DNA from: Caulobacter segnis
GTDB taxonomy: Bacteria; Pseudomonadota; Alphaproteobacteria; Caulobacterales; Caulobacteraceae
Reading direction: 5' to 3'
Assembly: GCF_003243465.1 (NCBI RefSeq)
Contig: NZ_QFQZ01000112.1
Span: 1-10,862, forward strand
Length of the DNA stretch: 10,862 bases
Shown: in pieces, positions 1 through 6,399 of the stretch
How the letters are laid out: the number at the start of each line of letters is the position of its first letter
Position numbering within the stretch: the first letter of the stretch is position 1
Position numbers and translations under genes: made by a program
Notes under the pieces: generated by a model
The model's database searches: none
What the model was told of the DNA's origin: nothing
The model's input: the letters and a program-made list of their open reading frames with translations, nothing else

Positions 1-7
1 GTTCTCC
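1..7 (-). promoter_or_regulatory. Ribosome-binding site of the next S10-operon gene (expected rpsQ)
   Basis: Read on the minus strand, the rpmC stop codon TAA runs straight into GGAGAAC at the window edge, a good Shine-Dalgarno sequence. The gene it serves starts outside the window. The usual order of S10 operons predicts rpsQ (ribosomal protein S17), but that identity is inferred from gene order only. Confidence 0.6.
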
Positions 8-199
8 TTAAGCCGCGGCCTTGGCGCGCAGCACGGTCTTGATCCGCGCGATATCCTTGCGGATCTCGTTGACGCGGTGGGTCTTTTCGACCTGGCCCGT
101 GGCGGCCTGGAAGCGCAGGTTGAACTGCTCCTTCTTCAGGCTGATCAGGGTTTCGGCCAGCTGGTCGGGGGTCATGCCCCGGATGTCAGCGATCTTCAT
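8..199 (-). CDS. rpmC: 50S ribosomal protein L29
   Basis: L29 is a small two-helix protein of the large subunit near the peptide exit tunnel, close to L23 and the docking area for SRP and trigger factor. The 63-residue product begins MKIADIRGMTPDQL and has the family's helical KKEQFNLRFQAATGQ segment followed by the basic helix RVNEIRKDIARIKTVL. The family is usually 60 to 70 residues. I chose the ATG at 199 over an in-frame TTG at 208. A GGAGG sits at 210-214, which is 10 nt from the ATG but only 1 nt from the TTG, and the TTG would overlap the rplP stop codon. The gene starts 5 nt after the rplP stop, as expected for co-translated operon members. Confidence 0.95.
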   Translation of the reverse strand: MKIADIRGMTPDQLAETLISLKKEQFNLRFQAATGQVEKTHRVNEIRKDIARIKTVLRAKAAA

Positions 200-204
200 G
201 AGCC

Positions 205-636
205 TCAAGCCTCCTGAGCCACGCCCGCATCGATGCGGGTCACAACACGGGTGCGGATCGGCAGCTTGGCGGCGCCCAGGCGCAGAGCTTCACGCGCGAT
301 ATCGTCCGGCACGCCGTCGATTTCGAACATGATGCGGCCCGGAGCCACGCGAGCGGCCCAGTAGTCCACCGCGCCCTTACCCTTACCCATCCGGACTTCA
401 GCGGGCTTGCCGGTGACCGGCACGTCCGGGAAGATACGGATCCAGACGCGGCCTTGACGCTTCATCTGGCGGGTGATGGCGCGACGGGCGGCTTCGATCT
501 GACGGGCCGTGATGCGCTCCGGCTCGACGGCCTTCAGGCCGTACGAACCGAAGTTCAGCAGGGTGCCGCCCTTCGAGGCGCCGTGGATGCGGCCCTTGAA
601 CTGCTTGCGGAATTTGGTCTTCTTCGGAGACAGCAT
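205..636 (-). CDS. rplP: 50S ribosomal protein L16
   Basis: L16 is a large-subunit protein at the base of the central protuberance, contacting the A-site tRNA elbow region and needed late in 50S assembly. The 143-residue product starts MLSPKKTKFRKQFKGRIHG and contains the conserved GSYGLKAVEPERITARQIEA and KGKGAVDYWAARVAPGRIMFE segments. Bacterial L16 is normally about 136 to 144 residues, so the gene is complete. An AAGGAT Shine-Dalgarno sequence (646-651) overlaps the rpsC stop codon, 9 nt before the ATG. This arrangement suggests translational coupling with rpsC. Confidence 0.97.
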   Translation of the reverse strand: MLSPKKTKFRKQFKGRIHGASKGGTLLNFGSYGLKAVEPERITARQIEAARRAITRQMKRQGRVWIRIFPDVPVTGKPAEVRMGKGKGAVDYWAARVAPGRIMFEIDGVPDDIAREALRLGAAKLPIRTRVVTRIDAGVAQEA

Positions 637-649
637 GGCGATCTAATCC

Positions 650-1402
650 TTAGGCGCGATCGCGACGGTCACGACGGTCGCCCCGGTCGGGACGATCGCC
701 GCGCTCACGGCCGCCACCTTCGCCGGCGGGGCCGGACTCGGTGGCCAGGCGCTTGTCGAGCGCCATCGGATCATGCTCCAGCACCTCGCCCTTGAAGATC
801 CAGGTCTTCACGCCGATGATGCCGTAGGTGGTCTTGGCTTCGGCGAAACCGAAGTCGATGTCGGCGCGCAGGGTGTGCAGCGGCACGCGACCTTCGCGGT
901 ACCACTCCATCCGAGCGATTTCAGCGCCGCCGAGGCGACCCGAGACGTTGATCCGGATGCCCTTGGCGCCGAGGCGCACGGCCGACTGGATCGAACGCTT
1001 CATGGCGCGACGGAAGGCGATACGACGCTCAAGTTGTTGAGCGATCGACTCGGCCACCAGCTGAGCGTCGGTTTCCGGCTTGCGGATCTCGACGATGTTC
1101 AGGTGGACTTCGCCCTCGGTCTGAACCGACAGGTCCTTGCGGAGCTTGTCGATGTCAGCGCCCTTCTTGCCGATGATGACGCCCGGACGAGCGGCATAGA
1201 TCGTGATGCGGCACTTCTTGTGCGGACGCTCGATGATGATGCGCGAGACACCAGCTTGGTACAGGCGCTTCTTCAGGGCGGCGCGGACCGCGAGGTCCTG
1301 GTGCAGCATCTTGCCGTACTGGTTACCGTCGGCGAACCAACGGCTGTCCCAGGTGCGGTTCACGCCGAGCCGCAGCCCGACCGGATTGACTTTCTGACCC
1401 AT
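650..1402 (-). CDS. rpsC: 30S ribosomal protein S3 with Arg/Asp-rich C-terminal tail
   Basis: S3 sits on the 30S head at the mRNA entry channel and contributes to the ribosomal mRNA helicase activity. The 250-residue product starts MGQKVNPVGLRLGVNRTWDS. It carries the KH-type RNA-binding motif GVIIGKKG at residues 74-81 and the C-terminal domain signature GIRINVSGRLGGAEIAR around 148-164. It is somewhat longer than the E. coli protein (233 residues) because of a low-complexity tail from about residue 222, made of Gly/Glu then repeated R-D/D-R pairs. Its start codon overlaps the rplV stop in TAATG (one shared base), a coupling arrangement. Tails of this sort on S3 vary between lineages, so the core function should be ordinary. 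Confidence 0.97.
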   Translation of the reverse strand: MGQKVNPVGLRLGVNRTWDSRWFADGNQYGKMLHQDLAVRAALKKRLYQAGVSRIIIERPHKKCRITIYAARPGVIIGKKGADIDKLRKDLSVQTEGEVHLNIVEIRKPETDAQLVAESIAQQLERRIAFRRAMKRSIQSAVRLGAKGIRINVSGRLGGAEIARMEWYREGRVPLHTLRADIDFGFAEAKTTYGIIGVKTWIFKGEVLEHDPMALDKRLATESGPAGEGGGRERGDRPDRGDRRDRRDRA

Positions 1403-1782
1403 TAGGCGGCCTCACCCAGTTCGCGGACCACGATCGTGATCTCGGAGAACGGCTTCTCAACGCGCGTCGCGCGACCGCGAGCGCGGGGCGAGAAACGCTT
1501 CATGATCAGGTTCTTGCCCACATAGGCCTCGGCGACGACCAGGGAGTCGATGTCGAGGTTGTGGTTGTTCTCGGCGTTGGAGATCGCCGAGTACAGCGCC
1601 TTGCGGACGTCCTGAGCGATGCGCTTGTGGCTGAACTCGAGCTCGTTGAGAGCGCGCTGGACGTTCAGGCCACGGATGGACTGAGCGACCAGGTTCAGCT
1701 TGCGCGGGCTGGTGCGCAGGGTGCGAACCTTGGCCATCGCTTCGGCGCCGTCGAGGCGGCGAGCTTGCTTTTGCTTGGCCAT
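1402..1782 (-). CDS. rplV: 50S ribosomal protein L22
   Basis: L22 lines the nascent-peptide exit tunnel with a long beta-hairpin and is a classic site of macrolide-resistance changes. The 126-residue product has the family start region KVRTLRTSPRKLNLVAQSIRG, the ALNELEFSHKRIAQDVRKAL helix and the conserved hairpin region VGKNLIMKRFSPRARGRATR at about residues 88-107. Size is normal, with a short basic N-terminal extension (MAKQKQARRLDGAEA) ahead of the usual start of homology. It follows rpsS with only 2 nt between stop and start. A GAGGAAG inside the rpsS 3' end serves as ribosome-binding site. Confidence 0.96.
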   Translation of the reverse strand: MAKQKQARRLDGAEAMAKVRTLRTSPRKLNLVAQSIRGLNVQRALNELEFSHKRIAQDVRKALYSAISNAENNHNLDIDSLVVAEAYVGKNLIMKRFSPRARGRATRVEKPFSEITIVVRELGEAA

Positions 1783-1784
1783 GA

Positions 1785-2063
1785 TTACTTCCTCTTGGCC
1801 TTCTTGTCGGCGGCGTGACCCGGGAAGTTCCGGGTCGGCGCGAATTCGCCGAACTTCATGCCGACCATGTCTTCCGACACGAGCACGGGAACGTGCTTGT
1901 GGCCGTTGTGCACGCCGAAGGTCAGGCCGACGAATTGCGGCATGATCGTCGAGCGACGCGACCAGGTCTTGATGACGTCCTTGCGGCCCGACGAGAGAGC
2001 GGCGTCGGCCTTCTTCAGGAGGTACCCGTCGACAAACGGGCCTTTCCAGACGGAGCGGGTCAT
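1785..2063 (-). CDS. rpsS: 30S ribosomal protein S19
   Basis: S19 lies on the head of the small subunit, binds 16S rRNA together with S13 and takes part in intersubunit contacts. The 92-residue product starts [20 protein letters not shown] and contains the signature stretch [20 protein letters not shown], then [20 protein letters not shown] and [17 protein letters not shown]. Length matches the family exactly. It lies 3 nt after the rplB stop codon (TAA GCC ATG on the minus strand). Confidence 0.97.
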
Positions 2064-2066
2064 GGC

Positions 2067-2906
2067 TTAGCGGCCCTTCTTCGCTTTGTGGCGCGAGCGG
2101 ATGATGAACTTATCCGTGGCCTTGTTGACGCGGGTCTTGGCGCCCTTGGTCGGCTTACCAGCCGGGGTCACCGGGTGACGGCCGCCCGAGGTCCGGCCTT
2201 CACCACCACCGTGGGGGTGGTCGACCGGGTTCATGGCGACACCGCGGACGTGCGGGCGACGGCCCATGTGACGAGAACGACCGGCCTTGCCGAGGTTCTG
2301 GTTCATGTGGTCGGGGTTCGAAACGGCGCCGACGGTGGCCATGCACGAGTCGAGCACCATGCGCAGTTCGCCCGAGTTCAGGCGGATCTGGGCGTAGCCG
2401 GCGTCACGACCGACCAGCTGGGCGTAGGCGCCAGCCGAACGGGCGATCTGACCACCCTTGGCGGGCTTCAGCTCGATGTTGTGGATGATCGTGCCGATCG
2501 GCAGCGTGCGCAGCGGCGAGGCGTTGCCCGGCTTCACGTCGACCTTCTCGCCGGTGACGACTTCGTCGCCGGCCTTCAGGCGTTGCGGGGCCAGGATGTA
2601 GGCCAGCTCGCCGTCGGCCTGATACTTGATCAGGGCGATGAAGGCGGTGCGGTTCGGGTCGTACTCGAGACGGACGACCGTGGCCACGCCTTGCTTGCGG
2701 CGCTTGAAGTCGACCAGACGGTACAGGCGCTTGGCGCCGCCGCCGCGGAAGCGAACGGCCACGCGGCCATTGCCGCCACGGCCGCCCGACTTGGTCAGGC
2801 CTTCAACGAGCTTCTTCTCGGGCTTGCCCTTGTGAAGTTCGCTGCGGTCGATCAGCACCAGGCCGCGCTGGCCGGGGCTGGTCGGGTTAAATTGCTTCAA
2901 GGCCAT
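2067..2906 (-). CDS. rplB: 50S ribosomal protein L2
   Basis: L2 is a primary 23S rRNA binder near the peptidyl-transferase centre, required for 30S-50S association. The 279-residue product starts MALKQFNPTSPGQRGLVLID and ends with the highly conserved C-terminal module: NPVDHPHGGGEGRTSGGR at residues 226-243, then KPTKGAKTR. His230 corresponds to the conserved His229 of E. coli. The N-terminal OB-fold-like region carries the usual VRFRGGGAKRLYRLVDFKRR segment (51-70). Length matches the family (about 273 to 280). Three bases separate the rplB start from the end of rpsS, and three separate its stop from the rplW side, so both borders are tightly packed. Confidence 0.98.
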   Translation of the reverse strand: MALKQFNPTSPGQRGLVLIDRSELHKGKPEKKLVEGLTKSGGRGGNGRVAVRFRGGGAKRLYRLVDFKRRKQGVATVVRLEYDPNRTAFIALIKYQADGELAYILAPQRLKAGDEVVTGEKVDVKPGNASPLRTLPIGTIIHNIELKPAKGGQIARSAGAYAQLVGRDAGYAQIRLNSGELRMVLDSCMATVGAVSNPDHMNQNLGKAGRSRHMGRRPHVRGVAMNPVDHPHGGGEGRTSGGRHPVTPAGKPTKGAKTRVNKATDKFIIRSRHKAKKGR

Positions 2907-2909
2907 GAC

Positions 2910-3206
2910 TTAGAGCCCCGTCGTGATGTCGATCGACTGGCCTTCGGCCAGCGTCACGATCGCTTTTTTGACGTCGTTGCGACGACCCACGATGCCGCGG
3001 AAGCGCTTGGTCTTGCCCTTGGTCACGATGGTGTTGACCTTGGTCACCTTGACCTTGAACAGCTCTTCGACGGCGGCGGCGATTTCGTCCTTGGTCGCGT
3101 CGTTGGCCACCTTGAAGACAACCTTGTTTTGCTCGCTGAGCAGGGTCGTCTTTTCGGTGATCACCGGCGACAGGATCGTGTCGTAGTGGCGAGCGGTGGC
3201 GGCCAT
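2910..3206 (-). CDS. rplW: 50S ribosomal protein L23
   Basis: L23 lies at the exit of the nascent-chain tunnel and is the main docking site for trigger factor and SRP. The 98-residue product has the typical opening [20 protein letters not shown], the central [19 protein letters not shown] and the closing acidic/hydrophobic strand. Bacterial L23 is normally 95 to 100 residues, so it is complete. Its start codon shares one base with the rplD stop (TAATG at 3204-3208 on the minus strand), which implies coupled translation. Confidence 0.97.
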
Positions 3207-3844
3207 TAGGCGGCTTCCTTCTCAGCGAAACGAGCCGAGATCGCTTCGACCGCGTCCTTGGTCAGGACGAGGGTCTGGCGACGCAGCACGTCGTAGACGT
3301 TCAGGCCGGCGTTCGGCAGGACATCCACGTTCGGGATGTTGCGGGCGGCGAGCTTGAAGTTCGCGTCCACTTCCGGACCGGCGATGACCAGGGCGTTCTT
3401 CAGACCGATCTTGTCGAAGTTGGCGCGCAGGGCGGCCGTCTTCGCTTCGGTCAGAGCAACGTTGTCCAGGACGACCAGCGAGCCCGACTTGGCCTTCGAC
3501 GACAGAGCGTGCTTCAGGGCCAGGGCGCGGATCTTCTTGGGCAGGTCGAAGGCGTGGCTGCGGACCACGGGACCGTGGGCCTTGGCGCCGCCGACGAACT
3601 GGGCCGCACGGCGCGAGCCGTGACGGGCGCCGCCGGTGCCCTTCTGCTTGTACATCTTCTTGCTCGTACGAGAGACCTCGTTACGAACCTGAATCTTGTG
3701 GTTGCCCGAGCGGCGCTTGGCCAGCTGCCAGGTCACGACGCGCTGCAGGATGTCGCCGCGGATGTCGTCGATGCCGAAGATGGCGTCGTCGAGATCAACG
3801 GAGCCGGCCTTGCCGCCGTCCAGTTTGATGACGTCGAGTTTCAT
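3206..3844 (-). CDS. rplD: 50S ribosomal protein L4
   Basis: L4 binds 23S rRNA domain I and sends an extended loop into the exit tunnel. In E. coli it also represses the S10 operon by acting on its leader; whether that occurs in this lineage is not shown by the sequence. The 212-residue product carries the diagnostic loop [16 protein letters not shown] (about residues 64-79) followed by [20 protein letters not shown]. Length is within the family range of about 200 to 210. The gene is coupled at both ends by TAATG overlaps, with rplC upstream and rplW downstream. The structured leader upstream of rpsJ makes autogenous control by this protein a reasonable hypothesis only. Confidence 0.97.
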
Positions 3845-4608
3845 TAGCCTTCGCCCTCTTCGGTCGCAGCCGCGGGGGCCTCATCAGCGGGGGTTTCAGC
3901 AGCAGCCGGAGCCTCGCCAGCCTTGCGGAAGGCGCCCGGACGCGGAGCGTCGGCAGGCAGAGCCTTCTTCACGGCGTCGCGAACCTTCACGTAGCTGCCT
4001 TCGTGGCCGGGGACAGCGCCCTTGACCAGGATCAGGCCGCGCTCGACGTCCACCTTCCAAACGGTGACGTTGAGGGTGGTGACGGTTTCTTGACCCAGGT
4101 GACCAGCCATCTTCTTGCCCGGGAACGTACGGCCCGGATCCTGGCGGTTACCGGTCGAACCGTGCGAACGGTGCGAGACCGAGACACCGTGGGTGGCGCG
4201 GAGACCACCGAAGTTCCAGCGCTTCATGGCGCCGGCGAAACCCTTACCGACGGTGACGCCTTGGATGTCGACCTTCTGGCCGGCGACGAAGTGGTCGGCC
4301 GTCAGTTCGGCGCCGACTTCGATCAGGGCGCTTTCCTCGACGCGGAATTCGGCGACGACGCGCTTCGGCTCGACGGCCGCCTTCGCGAAGTGGCCGCGCA
4401 GGGCCTTCGAGGTGTTCTTGGCTTTCTTGGCGCCGGCGCCGAGTTGCAGGGCGGTGTAGCCGTCCTTCTCAACGGTGCGCACGCCCGTGACCTGGCAACC
4501 GTCGAGCGACAGGACGGTGACCGGCACGTGCTGACCAGCTTCATCGAAGAAGCGGGTCATGCCGAGCTTCTTGGCGAGGACGCCAGTGCGTTGGGTGGGG
4601 AGAGTCAT
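3844..4608 (-). CDS. rplC: 50S ribosomal protein L3 with Ala/Glu-rich C-terminal extension
   Basis: L3 is an early-assembly protein whose loop reaches toward the peptidyl-transferase centre. The 254-residue product starts MTLPTQRTGVLAKKLGMTRF. It contains the family signature around SHRSHGSTGNRQDPG and FPGKKMAGHLG; the Gln in GNRQ corresponds to the residue methylated by PrmB in E. coli. I chose the ATG at 4608 rather than an upstream in-frame start at 4644. GGAGGG at 4616-4621 is 7 nt before 4608, L3 homology begins there, and the longer form would overlap rpsJ. The E. coli protein has 209 residues. The extra C-terminal part here is rich in Ala, Glu and Pro (GEAPAAAETPADEAPAAATE) and looks disordered. 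Confidence 0.96.
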   Translation of the reverse strand: MTLPTQRTGVLAKKLGMTRFFDEAGQHVPVTVLSLDGCQVTGVRTVEKDGYTALQLGAGAKKAKNTSKALRGHFAKAAVEPKRVVAEFRVEESALIEVGAELTADHFVAGQKVDIQGVTVGKGFAGAMKRWNFGGLRATHGVSVSHRSHGSTGNRQDPGRTFPGKKMAGHLGQETVTTLNVTVWKVDVERGLILVKGAVPGHEGSYVKVRDAVKKALPADAPRPGAFRKAGEAPAAAETPADEAPAAATEEGEG

Positions 4609-4621
4609 AAGCGGGCCCTCC

Positions 4622-4930
4622 TTACAGCTTGATTTCGACGTCAACGCCGGCCGACAGGTCGAGCTTCATCAGCGCGTCCACGGTCTGCGGAGTCGGGTCA
4701 ACGATGTCGAGGACGCGCTTGTGCGTACGGATCTCGAACTGTTCGCGCGACTTCTTGTCGACGTGCGGCGAACGGTTGACGGTGAATTTCTCGATAAGCG
4801 TGGGCAGGGGGATGGGGCCCCGCACCGTCGCGCCCGTGCGCTTGGCCGTATTGACGATCTCGCGCGTGGAATGATCCAACACGCGGTGATCGAAGGCCTT
4901 GAGCCGGATGCGGATGTTCTGACGATCCAT
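4622..4930 (-). CDS. rpsJ: 30S ribosomal protein S10 (NusE)
   Basis: S10 is a 30S head protein and, as NusE, a partner of NusB and NusG in transcription antitermination and transcription-translation coupling. The 102-residue product starts MDRQNIRIRLKAFDHRVLDH and contains GATVRGPIPLPTLIEKFTVN, SPHVDKKSREQFEIRTHKR and LDIVDPTPQTVDALMKLDL, an essentially full-length match to the family. The ATG at 4930 is preceded by AGGAAA at 4940-4945 (9 nt spacing). The reading frame stays open upstream to 5074, but that 48-residue extension has no S10 homology and covers the leader hairpins. It is the first gene of this operon; the next, rplC, follows after 13 nt. Confidence 0.97.
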   Translation of the reverse strand: MDRQNIRIRLKAFDHRVLDHSTREIVNTAKRTGATVRGPIPLPTLIEKFTVNRSPHVDKKSREQFEIRTHKRVLDIVDPTPQTVDALMKLDLSAGVDVEIKL

Positions 4931-5159
4931 ATCGCTCGGTTTCCTAGTGGGCTGCGCCCGCGTCTCGAACCATTTCAAAGACCAACTCGGAACCCAGATG
5001 GGCTCCGTACGCAGCGTCCGCAAAACAAATGTCCCCAACAGTCGCCTGTCGGGGGTGATGACCAGATATTGCACCCCTCCCGAAGGAAGTTAGCGGCGCT
5101 ATGTCCGGGCGTCTCGCGAACCGCGTTTGAGCCCGAAAGCTCACAGCCGGTCCAACAGA
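4931..5159 (-). promoter_or_regulatory. Structured 5' leader of the S10 operon
   Basis: This is the untranslated stretch between the candidate transcription start near 5159 and the rpsJ ATG. Read as minus-strand RNA it holds three successive hairpins. (1) 5089-5076: arms CUUCC and GGAGG closed by UUCG, the very stable C(UUCG)G tetraloop. (2) 5054-5033: 9-bp arms CCCCGACAG and CUGUUGGGG closed by GCGA, a GNRA loop, followed by ACAUUUGUUUUGC. (3) 5006-4989: 8-bp arms GGAGCCCA and UGGGUUCC around UC. Each stem contains one G-U pair that would be an A-C mismatch in the opposite strand, so the structure belongs to the minus-strand transcript. A weaker symmetric stem, TGAGC/GCTCA, lies at 5128-5143. 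No coding sequence is supported here. A regulatory role is inferred. Confidence 0.5.
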
Positions 5160-5165
5160 GGCGCG

Positions 5166-5194
5166 CTTGTACGTTCCAGAATCGGTTTCGTCAA
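5166..5194 (-). promoter_or_regulatory. Candidate housekeeping promoter of the S10 operon
   Basis: On the minus strand TTGACG (5194-5189) is followed after 17 nt by TACAAG (5171-5166). Measured against the Caulobacter housekeeping consensus TTGACGS-N14-GCTANAWC, the spacing is exactly 14 and the core reads TACAAG for TANAWC, with only the last base off. Transcription would begin about 5159, giving a leader of roughly 230 nt. It is the best promoter match I find between rpsJ and the porin gene on this strand, but it has not been tested. Confidence 0.5.
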
Positions 5195-5306
5195 GCGCTC
5201 TGTCCGGTTCGTCTCGTCCGAAAAGGACTCGAGTCGTCGGGCGGGTTCTGGATAGGCGCCCTTTCCTCCCAGCACAAGACCCCCGCAAACATAACGTCGG
5301 TCAGCT

Positions 5307-5326
5307 TTTAACATTCTCAGGTTAAA
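5307..5326. promoter_or_regulatory. AT-rich dyad with TTAAC half-sites
   Basis: TTTAAC (5307-5312) and GTTAAA (5321-5326) form perfect 6-bp inverted arms 8 bp apart; with one bulged T the symmetry extends to GCTTTTAAC/GTTAAAGC. It stands out in GC-rich surroundings. TTAACAT on the plus strand and TTAACC on the minus strand resemble CtrA half-sites, but the spacing of the TTAA elements is 10, not the canonical 7. It lies between the candidate promoters of the S10 operon and the porin gene, so it could bind a regulator of either. Confidence 0.3.
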
Positions 5327-5426
5327 GCGAGAGATGAACGTGCGCCCGCTTGCGCGTAGTTGAAATTCTCGCCTCCGCAAGTGTCACAAAAATGCATTAA
5401 TCGCCCCTCAAGCGTAGCCGCTGGTC

Positions 5427-5455
5427 TTGAGCCGCCGGTCGAACCTCCATAGATG
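5427..5455 (+). promoter_or_regulatory. Candidate promoter of the porin-like gene
   Basis: TTGAGC (5427-5432) and TAGATG (5450-5455) are separated by 17 nt, the same geometry as the S10 candidate. TAGATG fits TANAW but not the final C of the Caulobacter consensus. The start would be near 5461, leaving a leader of about 85 nt before the ATG at 5547. It is a modest match. Confidence 0.35.
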
Positions 5456-5546
5456 CCGCCCCTCCCCGGCGGACTGGGCGGCCCCTCCCCCAACAACGAC
5501 CGTCCCGCCAGCCGGAGGAGCCACAGTACTCAAGGGGATAGACCCA

Positions 5547-6305
5547 ATGCATACCAAGCTCTTCGCCACCGCCGCCCTGATCGCCGCCGCCGTCTCGGCC
5601 CCGGCCTTCGCCCAGAACGTGGGCTCGATCGGCGCGGCCGTGAACTACACCGACCTGAACACCAAGCTGGGCGGCGGCCACGGCTCGTCGGCGATCGTCG
5701 ACGGTTCGGTCGCGATCCCGCTGTCGGGCGCCTGGACCGTGACCGCCAACGGCGACGTCTCGATCTCGGATAACGACCTGTCGGACGACACCGTCGCCTC
5801 GGGCGCCGCCCACCTGACCACCAAGGTCGGCGACAGCTGGCGCGTCGGCGGCTTCACCGCCCTCTCCCGCCCGGCCAACGACACCGTCTGGGCCGTCGGC
5901 GGCGAAGCCCACAAGTACCTGTCGAACGTGACCCTGTCGGGCGTCGCGGCCTACGGTCAGTCGAACGACCAGGACGCCGACCTCTACACCGTGCGCGGCG
6001 ACGCCCGCTACTTCGTCACGGACAATTTCCGCCTGGACGCCGGCGCGGCCTGGTCGCGCATCGACACCAACCGCAACGCGGACCTGTGGGACGTGAACGT
6101 CGGCGGTGAGTACAAGTTCGCCAACACCGGCTGGTCGACCTTCGCCAAGTACACGCACAGCGAGTCGGACGATCTGGCCGACCTGAACGCCGACGCCATC
6201 AAGGTGGGCCTGCGCTACACCTTCGGCGGCAGCCTGAAGGACCGCGACCGCGCCGGCGCCGACCTGATCTCGGCCAGCGACCTGTTCGGCTTCAGCGTCC
6301 GCTAA
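5547..6305 (+). CDS. Outer-membrane beta-barrel (porin-like) protein
   Basis: The 252-residue product begins with a clear Sec signal peptide, MHTKLFATAALIAAAVSAPA, with probable cleavage after AFA at residue 22. The mature part alternates polar and hydrophobic residues in amphipathic strands separated by Asp/Gly/Asn turns (for example WRVGGFTALSRP, LYTVRGDARYFVTD, WSTFAKYTHSES and IKVGLRYTF), typical of a small beta-barrel. It therefore probably sits in the outer membrane; substrate or role cannot be read. I chose the ATG at 5547 because AAGGGG lies 9 nt upstream and the signal peptide starts there; the frame is open back to 5427 without homology. After the last clear strand (YTF, 224-226) there is a 26-residue polar tail containing SLKDRDRAGADL, and the protein ends in Arg rather than an aromatic residue. 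The gene converges with the GIN-domain gene. Confidence 0.8.
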   Translation: MHTKLFATAALIAAAVSAPAFAQNVGSIGAAVNYTDLNTKLGGGHGSSAIVDGSVAIPLSGAWTVTANGDVSISDNDLSDDTVASGAAHLTTKVGDSWRVGGFTALSRPANDTVWAVGGEAHKYLSNVTLSGVAAYGQSNDQDADLYTVRGDARYFVTDNFRLDAGAAWSRIDTNRNADLWDVNVGGEYKFANTGWSTFAKYTHSESDDLADLNADAIKVGLRYTFGGSLKDRDRAGADLISASDLFGFSVR

Positions 6306-6338
6306 GCGAGACGCTGGACGGAACGGTCCGGACATGAA

Positions 6339-6376
6339 GAAGGCCCCGGGGAGCGATCTCCGGGGCCTTCACTCTT
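6339..6376. terminator. Bidirectional intrinsic terminator between convergent genes
   Basis: GAAGGCCCCGG (6339-6349) pairs perfectly with CCGGGGCCTTC (6360-6370). Three more pairs (G-T wobble, G-C, A-T) close a GCGA loop, giving a 14-bp GC-rich hairpin with a GNRA tetraloop. On the plus strand it is followed by ACTCTT and lies 34 nt after the porin stop codon. On the minus strand it is 30 nt beyond the stop of the GIN-domain gene and followed by CTTCATG. The tails are poor in T, so efficiency may rest on the stem. Its core closely resembles the tuf terminator in this window. Confidence 0.75.
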
Positions 6377-6393
6377 ATATATATGTGTGTGTG
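6376..6393. repeat. Alternating TA/TG dinucleotide tract
   Basis: Eighteen bases of strict pyrimidine-purine alternation, TATATATA then TGTGTGTG, follow the terminator. Such tracts can adopt Z-DNA or slip during replication. It is intergenic, 7 bp from the end of the GIN-domain gene, and strikingly AT-rich for this DNA. Confidence 0.8.
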
Positions 6394-6399
6394 ACGGCA

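Noticed and set aside
200..208. TTG start for rpmC three codons upstream
   Set aside because: It would overlap the rplP stop codon and leave only 1 nt to the GGAGG; the ATG at 199 has a 10-nt spacing.
1815..3209. 464-codon open frame on the plus strand opposite rpsS, rplB and rplW
   Set aside because: It is antisense to three certain ribosomal genes, has no ribosome-binding site or recognisable domain, and is the usual by-product of GC-rich codon usage.
4931..5074. 48-residue N-terminal extension of S10
   Set aside because: S10 homology and a proper ribosome-binding site begin at 4930; the extension would translate through the leader hairpins and matches nothing in the family.
5141..5380. 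79-codon minus-strand frame ahead of the S10 leader
   Set aside because: No homology and it runs through the candidate promoter and into the start of the leader; no ribosome-binding site supports it.
5397..6335. 312-codon minus-strand frame opposite the porin-like gene
   Set aside because: Val/Gly/Arg-rich low complexity, no domain, while the plus strand has a signal peptide, ribosome-binding site and barrel pattern.
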